Source: CAUZFZ01 sp963579025
GTDB lineage: Bacteria; Planctomycetota; Planctomycetia; Planctomycetales; Planctomycetaceae
Assembly (NCBI GenBank): GCA_963579025.1
Contig: CAUZFZ010000122.1
Span: forward strand, 1 to 32,949
Length of the DNA: 32,949 nt
Direction of reading: 5' to 3'
Shown here: one piece after another, positions 1-9,800 of the stretch
Layout of the letters: each line of letters begins with the position of its first letter
How positions within the stretch are numbered: the stretch's first letter is position 1
Position numbers and translations under genes: made by a program
The notes under the pieces: generated by a model
Told to the model about the DNA's origin: nothing
Database searches by the model: none
Seen by the model: only the letters and a program-made list of their open reading frames with translations

Positions 1-1
1 T

Positions 2-3000
2 ACCACCAACGGCTCGGAAGGCAACGACCTGGTACTGGACGCGGGCATCGCCAGCGTGTTCTTCAACGAGAACATCGGTGCCGGCACCGACGGCGAACTG
101 GGTCAACTGATCGTGGAAGAAGCCGACACCAGCGTGGTCTTCGGACAGTCCACTGCGACAGGCGAAGACGATGACAACGGCGTCAGCCCCAACACCGGCG
201 GGATCACCGACGCCCAGGACCGCGGTGCGGTCAACTCGATCGTGATCATCGGCGACATCGGCACGACACCGGCGGGTGAGACCCTGGCGGAAGCCAGCGA
301 GGACCTGGACATTGGCCGCGACGATATCATCACGTCGATCGTGCTCAACGGCGGCAACGACAACTCACGCAGTGCGGATACCGGCAGCGCACTGAACAAC
401 ACGAACGACGACACGCTGACGATCACCACCAACGCGGATGACGTGCGGTTCAACGGAGCGGTGACGTTCTCCAGTGACGTGCGGATCGATGTGGACGCCG
501 TGTTCGCCGATACGCTGACCGCAGGTGCCACGGCCGGTGACTCGATGGTCACGGTGACGGATGCGAGCGGACTGACCGTCGGCGACCGCATTCTGATCGG
601 CAGCAGCGGCACCGGCGGCAACGGCGAACTGCAGACGATCGGCGCCATCAACTTCACCACGAACGAGATCACCCTGCTGGGGACGCTGGGGAATAACCAG
701 AGCAGCGGAGCTCAGTTGCTGCTGGCCGGAGCCAACGTGCTGTTCACCAACGACACTTCGATCGATTCGCAGGCAAGTGAAGGCAACGACCTGGTCATCG
801 ACGCGGGCACGCAGAGCGTGTTCTTCAACGAGGACATCGGAGCGGCCACCGCCACCAGTCAGCTCGGTCAACTGATCGTCGAGGAAGCCGACGGCCTGGA
901 CGATGCCGGCAGCCCGACGGGCGGCGTGGTGTTCGGTCAGGCGGACGATGACGATAACGGAGCCATGCCGACCGTGGACGGCGGCGTGGTCAACGTGGTC
1001 AACCTGATCGGCGACATCGACGCGGGCAGTGAAACCAGCGAAGACGTGAATCTGGGTTCGCTGGACATCATCGGCATCGGCTTCGACGACGGCAACGTAC
1101 GGAACGGAGCCGGCATCGTTTTCAACGGCGGCAACAGCAACAGCCAGAGTACGGATGTGAGTGATACGTTGAACAACACGAATGATGACACGCTATTGAT
1201 TGCGACAAGCTCAGACGACGTGCGGTTCAACGGATCGGTGCGGCTGGACTCCGACGTGCGGATCGATACGGATCAGACCACGCTCACGTCGACCGGCGGA
1301 GCAGACATCCTGTTCACCAACGACGCGTTTATTGACAGTCAGGCCACCGAAGGCAACGACCTGGTGCTGGACGCGGGCATCGCCAGCGTGCTGTTCAACG
1401 AGAACATCGGCGGTGCAGGTGCGGCCAATGCGTTGGGCGAGGTCGTCGTTGAAGAAGCCGACGCTGGAATCATCTTCGGCCAGAGCGACACGGAAACGGG
1501 CGTTGACGAAGGGCAGGTCGAGACAATCAATGTGCGCACGGGGTTGTTGCTGGGCAGTCTCGACTTCGTGACAGGCGGAATAACCCTGAACGGTGGTGGC
1601 AGCGGGAATCTGACAATTGAGTCGCAGGATGTGAGTGCGAAACCGAGCACGGCGATGCTCAAGGAATCGGACAGCAATGACGTTCTGACAGCGACGGGAC
1701 GAGTGTTGTTTACGGCTGTTTCGACGCAGGCGTTTACCGACACGAGCATCAATATCGTGTTCCGCAACGACGTCGTCGGTGATTCCGACACGAGCGTTAC
1801 GGTGACTGGAAACGGAACTGGTCGCGATGTGACGGTGACCGTCGAACTGGGTGATGACGGCAATATGATCACGGCGACTCCCAGCGACATTGTGCGGGCA
1901 TTCCGCAACGACTCGGTCGCGAGTTCACTGATCGCCGTGGAGAGAACCGGTCTGGACACGCCGTTTAACGACGCAGTGATGATTCAGACAGCGGCAGCAG
2001 ACACCGGCTTTACGGGGTTGAGCATAGCGTCCGTGACCATCGAGCGTGCCAAGATCATTCTGAATGGTCCGGTCGAGATTCAGAGCAATCTGACTGTCGA
2101 AAGTCCCGCGGCCAATACCAGCCTCCTGCTGACCGGTAACGCAACACTAAACAGTGAGGCGGGGCGGGCATTCGCCGATGCCCTGACGGCGAGTGCCACG
2201 GCGGGTGGCTCCACACTGACCGTGACCAACGCGACTGGACTGACGGCCGGTGACCGCATCCTGATCGGCACCGGCAACACGGGCGAACTGCAGACCATCA
2301 GTGCCATCGACTTCACGATGAACGAAATCACGCTCCAGGACGTTCTGGCGAACAACCAGATTGCCGGTGCCCGGGTAGTACTGGTCGCGTTCGATGTGAC
2401 GATCGATGGGCAGGACGGTGATCTGGCATTTCTCGGGAGCGTTGGTCAGTCGGTCATGCCGAATAATTTCACGGTAAATGCCGGGGGCAGTGTGACAATC
2501 CTCTCGCCATTCGACATCGCCGGAAATCTGACATCGACCGGTAGTGGGCATTTCGTCGGCACGGCTGATGTCACGGTAGCGGGAGACACGATCAATGTGA
2601 CGGCGGACGGCGACATCGGTTTCAGCCGTCTGGAAACGAGAGCAGCCGACGGTCTGATCACGCTGACCTCGATCCGTGGCGGTATTTTCGATGGCGATCA
2701 GCTCGACGGAACTGACGATGCAGATTTGATTGCCAGCCGGATCGCGCTGCGGTCGGCCGAAGGAATCGGCGATGATGCCAACACAATCGCGACATCGCTT
2801 GTGTCCGCCGCGCCGGCAGGTTCGAACACGATTACGGTGACGAGCGATCTCAGCGGTGTCACTGTTGGTGCAGAAGTCACGATCGTCGACGACGACTCGG
2901 CCGCTCAGTCTTTCCGAGTCACGGCGGTCAACACGTTGACCCGTACGCTGACGCTTTCCAATCCGTTGAGCGACAACTTCGATCCGGCCAGCAATGCCAT

Positions 3001-6000
3001 CGTCACGATAGAGCCGGGCGATCCGGCACTCGCAGTCAATGCGGCTGACATGCCGACGGCGGGCAATCCGATGGTCCGGTCATCCGCCATCGACACCGAA
3101 ACGAGCACGATTGCTGCTCGGAATGCCGTCAGTGGCGATATTCAGATCGTCAACGATCTGCCGACGGGAGCCTCTCCAGCCGATGAATTGCTCACGATCG
3201 GTACGGTCGACGGATTGTCGGGCGTCAGCAATGAAGGCGACAACAATGAGATCGTGTGGATCACGAATCAGAGTCCGATCCTTGTCGGAACGATGACGGC
3301 TCCCAACGCCAGTCGCAGTGACTTAGTCACAACGGTAACGGCAGCCAACGTTGGAAATCAGACTGGTGCGGTAATTGAAGAAACACCCGACGCCCGAGCG
3401 ACTCGCGAGAGTGAAGGCGTCTTTAATCGTGCGGGGGGCAGCATCATTCTGACAGCTGCAAACACGACGACGGCAGATACCGTTGTGCTGAACGCTCCGG
3501 TCGAGGCCAGTGAGGGGCGCGGCAGTGTTCTGATCAATGCCGGTGGAGCGCTGACAATCAACTCGCGAATCATTACGGCGATTGATCCGACGCTGACCGC
3601 CGTGGAACTGCAGTCGCGGTTCGGTAACATCGATCTGAATGCTGGCGGCACTATCACGATTAATAACGACGGGTTCTCACCCTTCGCTGTACAGACGGGA
3701 ACTCTGGTCAACTTCGTCGATCCGACTTCCGCCGATCCGACGAACGAGGTCGCACCCGACCAAAGCAATACGGACACGCTGTTCCAGCGCGACCCGGATG
3801 GCACTCTGGTACGGGACGCAGAAGGGCGGCCGATCCGGATTCCAAACCGTCAAATCCGGTATACGACCGGAGACGGAAGGAGCATCATCCTCAATGACAC
3901 GCGACTGGCGACGAACATCCAGCAGATGGACAACGCGTCGTTGGGGACGATCAACGATCCACGTATCAATCCGGCCACAACCCCACAGACTCAACTCGAT
4001 TTGTCGAGCCCGTTCCAACCAGGCATTACGTTCCTTGATCTTGATGGGGACGGGACATTCGAGACTCCCACGAGCACGACCGTGGCGGGTGATACGACGG
4101 CACTGCTGGACAACTCAGGTGTTCTGGTCGATTCCGGGTTTGACGCAGGCAATGCTCCTGACGGGCTAACGGACGAGCGAGTATTCGCTCCTGACGGATC
4201 GCCTCTGCTGGCACGCGAGACGTTTGTGGCGCCCGATGTCACGTCCAGCGGTCTGGCAACGATTACGGGACGATTCGCGCGGCCCGGTGAAGTCAATTAC
4301 CGCATTCTGGTTGCGTGGGGAGATGACACGTTCTCGTATCAGCATGTGACCGGAGCCGTGACTGCCGCTGACACCGACGACCCGTCTGTCAATCGTGGCG
4401 ACGCGGTCAGAGCACCGGGCACGTTCAGCTCGGATCCCCTCGTGGACGACGGGCTGTTCGGTGAAGACATCGAACCTTTGGTCACTGCTACTCCGACGGC
4501 TCGCACGTTCCAGTTCGAGCACTTCTTCGATCCACGGAATCTACCTAATCCGGAGAATGCGGCCGACCCGATTCTGATCCGCGTGCTCGTACAGGCTGAT
4601 CCGAACATCGTGGCAGTCGACGGCAATGACATCATTCTTGATCCATCTCCGCCCGGGGACGCCAACACCAACCAGCCGCAACCAAATGAACCGCTGATTC
4701 AGGCGCGTGAGTTGATCGAACCAGCCGATCCGAACGAGTTGGACGACCCGAGCCAGGACCTTGCAGACAACCTGGAGCTGATCCCGACTGCCCCTGAAAA
4801 CAACGGAGCACCTGGCGTCGAGCAAGGAGATCAATTCGTTATCAATCCTGCCGACCAGTCTCGGCTGCCGATCGATGGCAACTCGCTGATCAGAAGCAAC
4901 ACGCTTAACAGGCAGTTTCTACTGAATGAAGTCTTTGCAACGACTCTGGCCGAGGCCGCGACTCAGCAACAGGTGGAGCAATTTGCAGTCAAAGATTTTA
5001 ACGATGTTGATATGGATAATGACGTAAATGAGCCTCTTCGAGACTTCAACGACGTCGACATGGATGGAGACACAGACGAACTTGTCTCCACACCTCTTGG
5101 AACGGTCGGCACGGGTCTGGGAGCACGGATCGACACACTGCGGGGTCCGGATGCGCCGGGTGCATTGATTACTGATTTGGGAATCGGGGCGGCTGAGATC
5201 TTCCGTCCCGCGTCAATAGGTCAGAGTCTGGAATCCACAGGTGAGAATCTGCGATTCAACATGCTGGAAGTGCTGTCTCCCTTGAACCAGAACGAAGTTT
5301 CGCAGCCCACTCTTGTTGACTTCGAGTTCGAGCAGTTGGTCACGGGCGAGGCGATACTGTCTCTGTCCAATGCGTCAGCAAGCGAGGCGGCGCGAGCTGG
5401 TGAGTCCGGGTTCGCGACATCTGCGGTCGCTGCGGACATCGTCAATCAATCGATCGTTGAAGTGCCGCCGATTACAGCCTCTGTCGCGGCCATTTTTGAG
5501 TTCAAGTCTGAGGTGCCCGCGCTCGCGTTCCCAGAATCCACGTCCACTATCGAGACGTTTGCGATTGGTGAGGGTGTGCAGCAGGACGAAATTGGGGTTT
5601 CAGTGCTGACCACGCAGGCTGAAGGGCAGCAGACGGAAGAACGCGTCGTCGTGCTGCGGGTACTGCGACCGACGGGACTGACTGTCGCCAGCAAGCTGAT
5701 AGACCCAATGCAACTGCTGGATGAGCTGACGAAGCTGGTCGCCGGACGATTCCGAGTGGATGAGGAACGGGTATCATTGCGAGTCAATTCCTTCGGCGGC
5801 TTTGACGGTGAGATCGCCGGGGAACCGGGAAAAGAAGACGAGGTTCGGCAGCTGGAGTTGAAACGCAATTCGTCCGGTGGTTACGACATTGAGATCATCA
5901 CGGCCACAGTCGATCTGAAGGAAGACGTGCTGGACGATCTGCCGCGTCGCGTGTTCCAGCGACTTCCCGATGGTCGCTACGGGATCTTCCTGCGTGAGGC

Positions 6001-6577
6001 TGGTCAGGACGAATTGCGGCGAATCATGGAGGTCATCATTCGGGACGGGCGTCCGGCGGACGACAAATCGAATGACAAAAAAGGTGCAGAGGCCGACGAT
6101 GGTCCAGCCGGCGAGGAACAGGGGCCGGGGAACGAATCTGCGAATTCGTCTGAGGCCACAGAACTACAGAATGGACGAGCCAACGCCGCCATCGACGGCG
6201 CATCGACTGGAATTAAACCCGCACGGCTGAACGCTCCGACTGAAAGAACAACCGCCGCTGCAGAATTCGGACCGAGTGGTCAGGAGCCGTTCGACGCTGC
6301 CTGGGCGGCGTGGGGCCAAACGTCTGAGGAATCGTTGAGCGGTCCTGCTCAGACGATGAACGCGATCGGCGCATCCATTGACGGCGACGAAGTGGCATCG
6401 ACCGAGCAGGCTGCGGAAGGCACAAGTCATCCACTGGCGACGAGCGCATTGCTGGCGGGTGGTGCTATTCTGGCGAAATTGCGGCAGGGGCGTTGGAAGG
6501 ACCGCGTCGACGAAACGATGGAACGATGGGAAGAAGACCGGCAGGAAAAGGGCGATTCCAAGCGTCGCCCGCGTTAG
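2..6577 (+). CDS. Giant repeat-rich surface/secreted protein (5' partial)
   Basis: The reading frame is open from base 2 to a TAG at 6577 (2191 residues), and the first visible residues match the middle of a repeat seen twice downstream, so the true start lies upstream of the window. The N-terminal third contains long repeats of about 190-250 residues (units begin near 17, 779 and 1349), each opening with an EGNDLV-DAG segment followed by FNE-IG and EEAD. Composition is rich in D, N, G, T, S, V and I with almost no Cys, as in beta-helix or filamentous-haemagglutinin-like exoproteins. A calcium-loop-like DLDGDG occurs at 4037-4054, and two tandem 16-residue DFNDVDMD units at 4994-5089. The C-terminus has a short hydrophobic stretch (6433-6478) and then a strongly charged, Arg-rich tail, possibly a membrane or sorting anchor. 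Adhesin or matrix protein is an inference; no enzymatic domain was recognised. Confidence 0.85.
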   Translation, partial: TTNGSEGNDLVLDAGIASVFFNENIGAGTDGELGQLIVEEADTSVVFGQSTATGEDDDNGVSPNTGGITDAQDRGAVNSIVIIGDIGTTPAGETLAEASEDLDIGRDDIITSIVLNGGNDNSRSADTGSALNNTNDDTLTITTNADDVRFNGAVTFSSDVRIDVDAVFADTLTAGATAGDSMVTVTDASGLTVGDRILIGSSGTGGNGELQTIGAINFTTNEITLLGTLGNNQSSGAQLLLAGANVLFTNDTSIDSQASEGNDLVIDAGTQSVFFNEDIGAATATSQLGQLIVEEADGLDDAGSPTGGVVFGQADDDDNGAMPTVDGGVVNVVNLIGDIDAGSETSEDVNLGSLDIIGIGFDDGNVRNGAGIVFNGGNSNSQSTDVSDTLNNTNDDTLLIATSSDDVRFNGSVRLDSDVRIDTDQTTLTSTGGADILFTNDAFIDSQATEGNDLVLDAGIASVLFNENIGGAGAANALGEVVVEEADAGIIFGQSDTETGVDEGQVETINVRTGLLLGSLDFVTGGITLNGGGSGNLTIESQDVSAKPSTAMLKESDSNDVLTATGRVLFTAVSTQAFTDTSINIVFRNDVVGDSDTSVTVTGNGTGRDVTVTVELGDDGNMITATPSDIVRAFRNDSVASSLIAVERTGLDTPFNDAVMIQTAAADTGFTGLSIASVTIERAKIILNGPVEIQSNLTVESPAANTSLLLTGNATLNSEAGRAFADALTASATAGGSTLTVTNATGLTAGDRILIGTGNTGELQTISAIDFTMNEITLQDVLANNQIAGARVVLVAFDVTIDGQDGDLAFLGSVGQSVMPNNFTVNAGGSVTILSPFDIAGNLTSTGSGHFVGTADVTVAGDTINVTADGDIGFSRLETRAADGLITLTSIRGGIFDGDQLDGTDDADLIASRIALRSAEGIGDDANTIATSLVSAAPAGSNTITVTSDLSGVTVGAEVTIVDDDSAAQSFRVTAVNTLTRTLTLSNPLSDNFDPASNAIVTIEPGDPALAVNAADMPTAGNPMVRSSAIDTETSTIAARNAVSGDIQIVNDLPTGASPADELLTIGTVDGLSGVSNEGDNNEIVWITNQSPILVGTMTAPNASRSDLVTTVTAANVGNQTGAVIEETPDARATRESEGVFNRAGGSIILTAANTTTADTVVLNAPVEASEGRGSVLINAGGALTINSRIITAIDPTLTAVELQSRFGNIDLNAGGTITINNDGFSPFAVQTGTLVNFVDPTSADPTNEVAPDQSNTDTLFQRDPDGTLVRDAEGRPIRIPNRQIRYTTGDGRSIILNDTRLATNIQQMDNASLGTINDPRINPATTPQTQLDLSSPFQPGITFLDLDGDGTFETPTSTTVAGDTTALLDNSGVLVDSGFDAGNAPDGLTDERVFAPDGSPLLARETFVAPDVTSSGLATITGRFARPGEVNYRILVAWGDDTFSYQHVTGAVTAADTDDPSVNRGDAVRAPGTFSSDPLVDDGLFGEDIEPLVTATPTARTFQFEHFFDPRNLPNPENAADPILIRVLVQADPNIVAVDGNDIILDPSPPGDANTNQPQPNEPLIQARELIEPADPNELDDPSQDLADNLELIPTAPENNGAPGVEQGDQFVINPADQSRLPIDGNSLIRSNTLNRQFLLNEVFATTLAEAATQQQVEQFAVKDFNDVDMDNDVNEPLRDFNDVDMDGDTDELVSTPLGTVGTGLGARIDTLRGPDAPGALITDLGIGAAEIFRPASIGQSLESTGENLRFNMLEVLSPLNQNEVSQPTLVDFEFEQLVTGEAILSLSNASASEAARAGESGFATSAVAADIVNQSIVEVPPITASVAAIFEFKSEVPALAFPESTSTIETFAIGEGVQQDEIGVSVLTTQAEGQQTEERVVVLRVLRPTGLTVASKLIDPMQLLDELTKLVAGRFRVDEERVSLRVNSFGGFDGEIAGEPGKEDEVRQLELKRNSSGGYDIEIITATVDLKEDVLDDLPRRVFQRLPDGRYGIFLREAGQDELRRIMEVIIRDGRPADDKSNDKKGAEADDGPAGEEQGPGNESANSSEATELQNGRANAAIDGASTGIKPARLNAPTERTTAAAEFGPSGQEPFDAAWAAWGQTSEESLSGPAQTMNAIGASIDGDEVASTEQAAEGTSHPLATSALLAGGAILAKLRQGRWKDRVDETMERWEEDRQEKGDSKRRPR
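17..2400 (+). repeat. Long protein-coding repeats of the surface protein, with an inserted 70-residue module
   Basis: Three related units begin at 17, 779 and 1349. The 42 bases at 17-58 and 1349-1390 differ at a single position, and those at 779-820 are clearly related. Unit A carries a module of about 70 residues (about 500-729, with a GLTVGDRILIG core) that unit B lacks. A second copy of that module lies at about 2168-2394 (GLTAGDRILIG core), and a more distant relative with a GVTVGAEVTI core lies at about 2812-3020. The near-identity of the first and third units at DNA level suggests recent duplication or homogenisation. Confidence 0.8.
4994..5089 (+). repeat. Tandem 48-base repeat encoding two DFNDVDMD(N/G)D units
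   Basis: Bases 4994-5041 and 5042-5089 encode adjacent 16-residue units, both beginning DFNDVDMD and followed by NDVNE or GDTDE. The spacing of Asp and Asn resembles the calcium-binding loops of dockerin, thrombospondin type 3 and EF-hand proteins. The two copies differ at many third positions, so the duplication is not recent and the protein sequence appears to be under selection. Calcium binding is inferred from the motif alone. Confidence 0.7.
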
Positions 6578-6894
6578 GATCGGCGCAGAAACGAGTGTTG
6601 TGAATCGCTCCTCGATCCAAAGTTCCGGTCGTGTGCGATCAGTGACGATGTGACAATTAACCACCGTGACGATTGATCATCGAGCAAACCTGAACTGGAT
6701 GATTGGATCAACTGAAGCGGATTGGGGAGTTACCGGGGTCTGACGGATTTGGAAGAGCTGGCGGAAACGTAACGAGATACTGGCTGTGAGTGTTGCCATC
6801 AAGTGTCCACTTCCGGTCGATAATGATTGATTGGATCCAGCCAGGACTGATAATGGCGGGCGCACACGCGAACAAACCATAGGGATTGCAGGCC
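6578..6894. other. Intergenic region between surface protein and kinase genes
   Basis: These 317 bases contain no credible gene. The kinase start has an AGGG at 6881-6884, ten bases before the ATG at 6895, which is a usable ribosome binding site. A loose promoter-like pair (TTGCCA at 6793 and GATAAT at 6819) has a 20-base spacer, too long for a confident call. GATCA and TGATC flank an AT-richer stretch at about 6638-6679, but I could not resolve a strong hairpin or terminator. Confidence 0.4.
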
Positions 6895-9800
6895 ATGACG
6901 ACTGAACACAACGGCGACCAGAATTCGGTTTCTCTTCAGGACGAAATCGTTCAGACACTGAGCGAGCTGCCTGACGATATTCTGAACCTTCTGCATGATC
7001 TGCCTGCGGACTTCATAGACCGCCTGACGCAACTGGCGCCCGAGACACGGGAGAATCTGACCCGCTTGCCGCTGGAAACGCTCTGTGGCCTGGCAGCACT
7101 ACCGTTTCCGGTGCTGGAGTGGCTGGGGCGCCTGTGTGGAAGCAGCGACGACGGGCTCGACGCGCAGGCCTTCTCGCAGATTCTGCAGCTCGCGAAAGAC
7201 CAGGCGGCTCCCCTGGCACAGCTCAAGAATGTCCCGACCGACATGATTCAGGCACTGTCTTCGCTTCCGCCGGACGTGGTCGATTGCATGTTCGAGCTGC
7301 CGCCGGAACTGCTTCGTCAGTTGCCGGAGGCTCTGTCCATCGCGGGTGACACGGAAGATGAAACTGGCGCGACAGTCGCAGAAGTCTCACCTGACCTGCT
7401 GGCGACGCTCGGCGAAATGTCGGAGCAAGCGGCTGAATCACTGGCAAATCTGCCGATGACCTCGCTGGCATCTCTGGCGTCGATTGATCCGGATGTATTG
7501 GACACAGTTGCCAAGATGCCCGAAGAAGTGGTCAGAACGATGACCAGTATGTCGTACTGTGCGCTGTCCACTGTTATTGAAGCTCCGGTCAATGCTTCAG
7601 AGACTCTGAGTGAAATCGACTTTGGTCTGCTGTCAAAACTGGCGGATCAACCAGCTAGCCCTGATGGACCAGCAACGCTGTTTTTCCGACTGGGACAACT
7701 GGAGAGTCCGGACAGTGGCATGCTTGGCCGCCTGGTGGACCAGGCACGTTCACTGAAAGAACGGCAGACTCCCAGCAGTACTTTGGACGCCGATGATTCG
7801 GCCTACGATGTTGAGACACTTCCCGAAATCCCGAGTCAGGAGGCGGCTGAACTCGCATCCAGCCTGGACGCCTCATTTGACGAAGGTGACACCGATGACA
7901 GCGCAGCGACCGAGATGTCACAGACCGATTCGGTCGACGCTTCGTCCGCAGCGGGCAACAGTGCGGTCGATTCAGGGGGTACGGAGCAGGCGGCGCTTTC
8001 TGACGAGTGGTTCGAGGGGCTGAGTGCATTGGATAATGGGCAGCCCAAGGCTACGGCCGCAGACGACGACGACGACAGTTTTTCAGAAACCGTGCAGGAT
8101 GCGTGGGACGACGACGAATCTCAAACGAATATGTCCGACGACCTGTCTTCCGACGCGTCTTCCAATGAGCCGACGCGTGCTGGCAGACACCATGGTGTTG
8201 ATGGTAGCTCGGAAGACGACAGCTTCGAAGAAACCGCTGCGTCGGACGACGATTGGTCCACCGAGGGGCTGAGCGCGTTTGACGAGAACTCTGCCGATGG
8301 CCGTCAACCAAAGAGCAATGTCGATGCTAGTGTTTCCGATTCGATTCAGCCGGATGCATCCGGCGCGAGTAATGACTCGAGCCTGTCGAACGACGCCAGT
8401 TTCTCTGGACCCGTGGAAACGGGCGGGGACTGGTCCGGTGAGGGATTAAGTGCATTTGACCAGCCAGGCGGAGACGGCTCGCTGTCAGACGATGGTTCGA
8501 GTCAGACGTTCACCGACCACCAGATGGCAGGTCCGGATGCTTCGGATGACGACGACGACGAGAGCTTCGATCAGACCGTCCAGATGGACGACGACTCCGC
8601 TGTTGGCGGCATGATGACATCGCAGTTTACGGACGACGATGACGCCAGCTTTGACGGCACCATCGATATGGAGGACGCGTCGGTTAACGACATGGCAGGA
8701 CAGTTCACAGAGGAGGAGGACGATGACGATGCCAGTTACGGCGGCACAATCGAGATGGATGACGCGTCTTCCGCTGGCGGCATGACTGCCCAGTTCGGGG
8801 ACGATGACGAAGACAGCTTCGCGCAGACCGTCCAGACCGACGAATCATTCGGCGGCATGACCTCCGAATTCAGCGGAGCTGATGAGGACAGTTTTAACGA
8901 AACCGTCCAGTCGGATCCGTCCGCATTTGCCGATGACGACAGCAGTATCGGTCAGACGATTCAGTCGGATGCCAATCAGTCCGACTTCATGCAGACACTG
9001 GCCGACAGTGACTTGATGGCTGGCGACCAGCAGACAATGGCCGATGCGTGGGGCAGCGACCGACCTGAGCCAAAGGCCAGGGGTCGCAAGCAGGCGGCCA
9101 GGAAGGGAACAGACTCACTGGTCATCAACGAACGCCCGCTGAGCACGCGACGCATTAAGGAATACAACAAGGGCCGTCGACCGCCGGAACCGGATCAACC
9201 GGAATACGAGCTGCTGAAAAAACTCGGTGAAGGCGGCATGGGTGTCGTGTATACGGCGCGACAGACGTCAATCAATCGCGAAGTTGCTTTGAAAATGCTC
9301 AAGGCAAAAACCGCGAAAGACAAAGAGCAGCAGGGGAAGTTCCTGAGTGAAGCTGTCGTCACCGGCGACCTGTCGCACCCGAACATTGTCCCGATTTACG
9401 ACGTCGGACGAGGGCAGGATCAGGCGCTGTTCTACGCGATGAAGAAGGTCGAAGGTCTGCCGTGGCAGGACGTGCTCAAGGAAGAGTTCGAGGTCCTGGC
9501 GTTCGAAACACTGGACGAACTGGGGGTCAGTCAGCGTGATCTGCGGAAAGTCCGCAAGGGCGACAAGCAACTTGAAGACTGCGAATGGTATGAGCATGGC
9601 CGATCGTGGGCATTGCCCTACCTGTTCCCTGATTGCTCTGACAGTCAGTTGAAGCGACTGGTGGATGCGAATCAGAACATTCGCCAGGTCATGGAAGACA
9701 TGAACATTGCGGCGCCGACGGAGCCGCGCATTGACCTCGTCCGTCGTGAGATGCGCGGTGACTATCGGGAAAAGCAGCTCGGCATTCTGTCGCGCTGTGC

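Noticed and set aside
103..1959. Long minus-strand open frames opposite the giant surface protein
   Set aside because: They mirror the repeats of the sense gene, are Ser- and Val-rich without domains, and arise from low stop-codon frequency in the antisense frame.
6793..6824. Sigma-70 promoter upstream of the kinase (TTGCCA and GATAAT)
   Set aside because: The 20-base spacer is too long for a confident promoter call.
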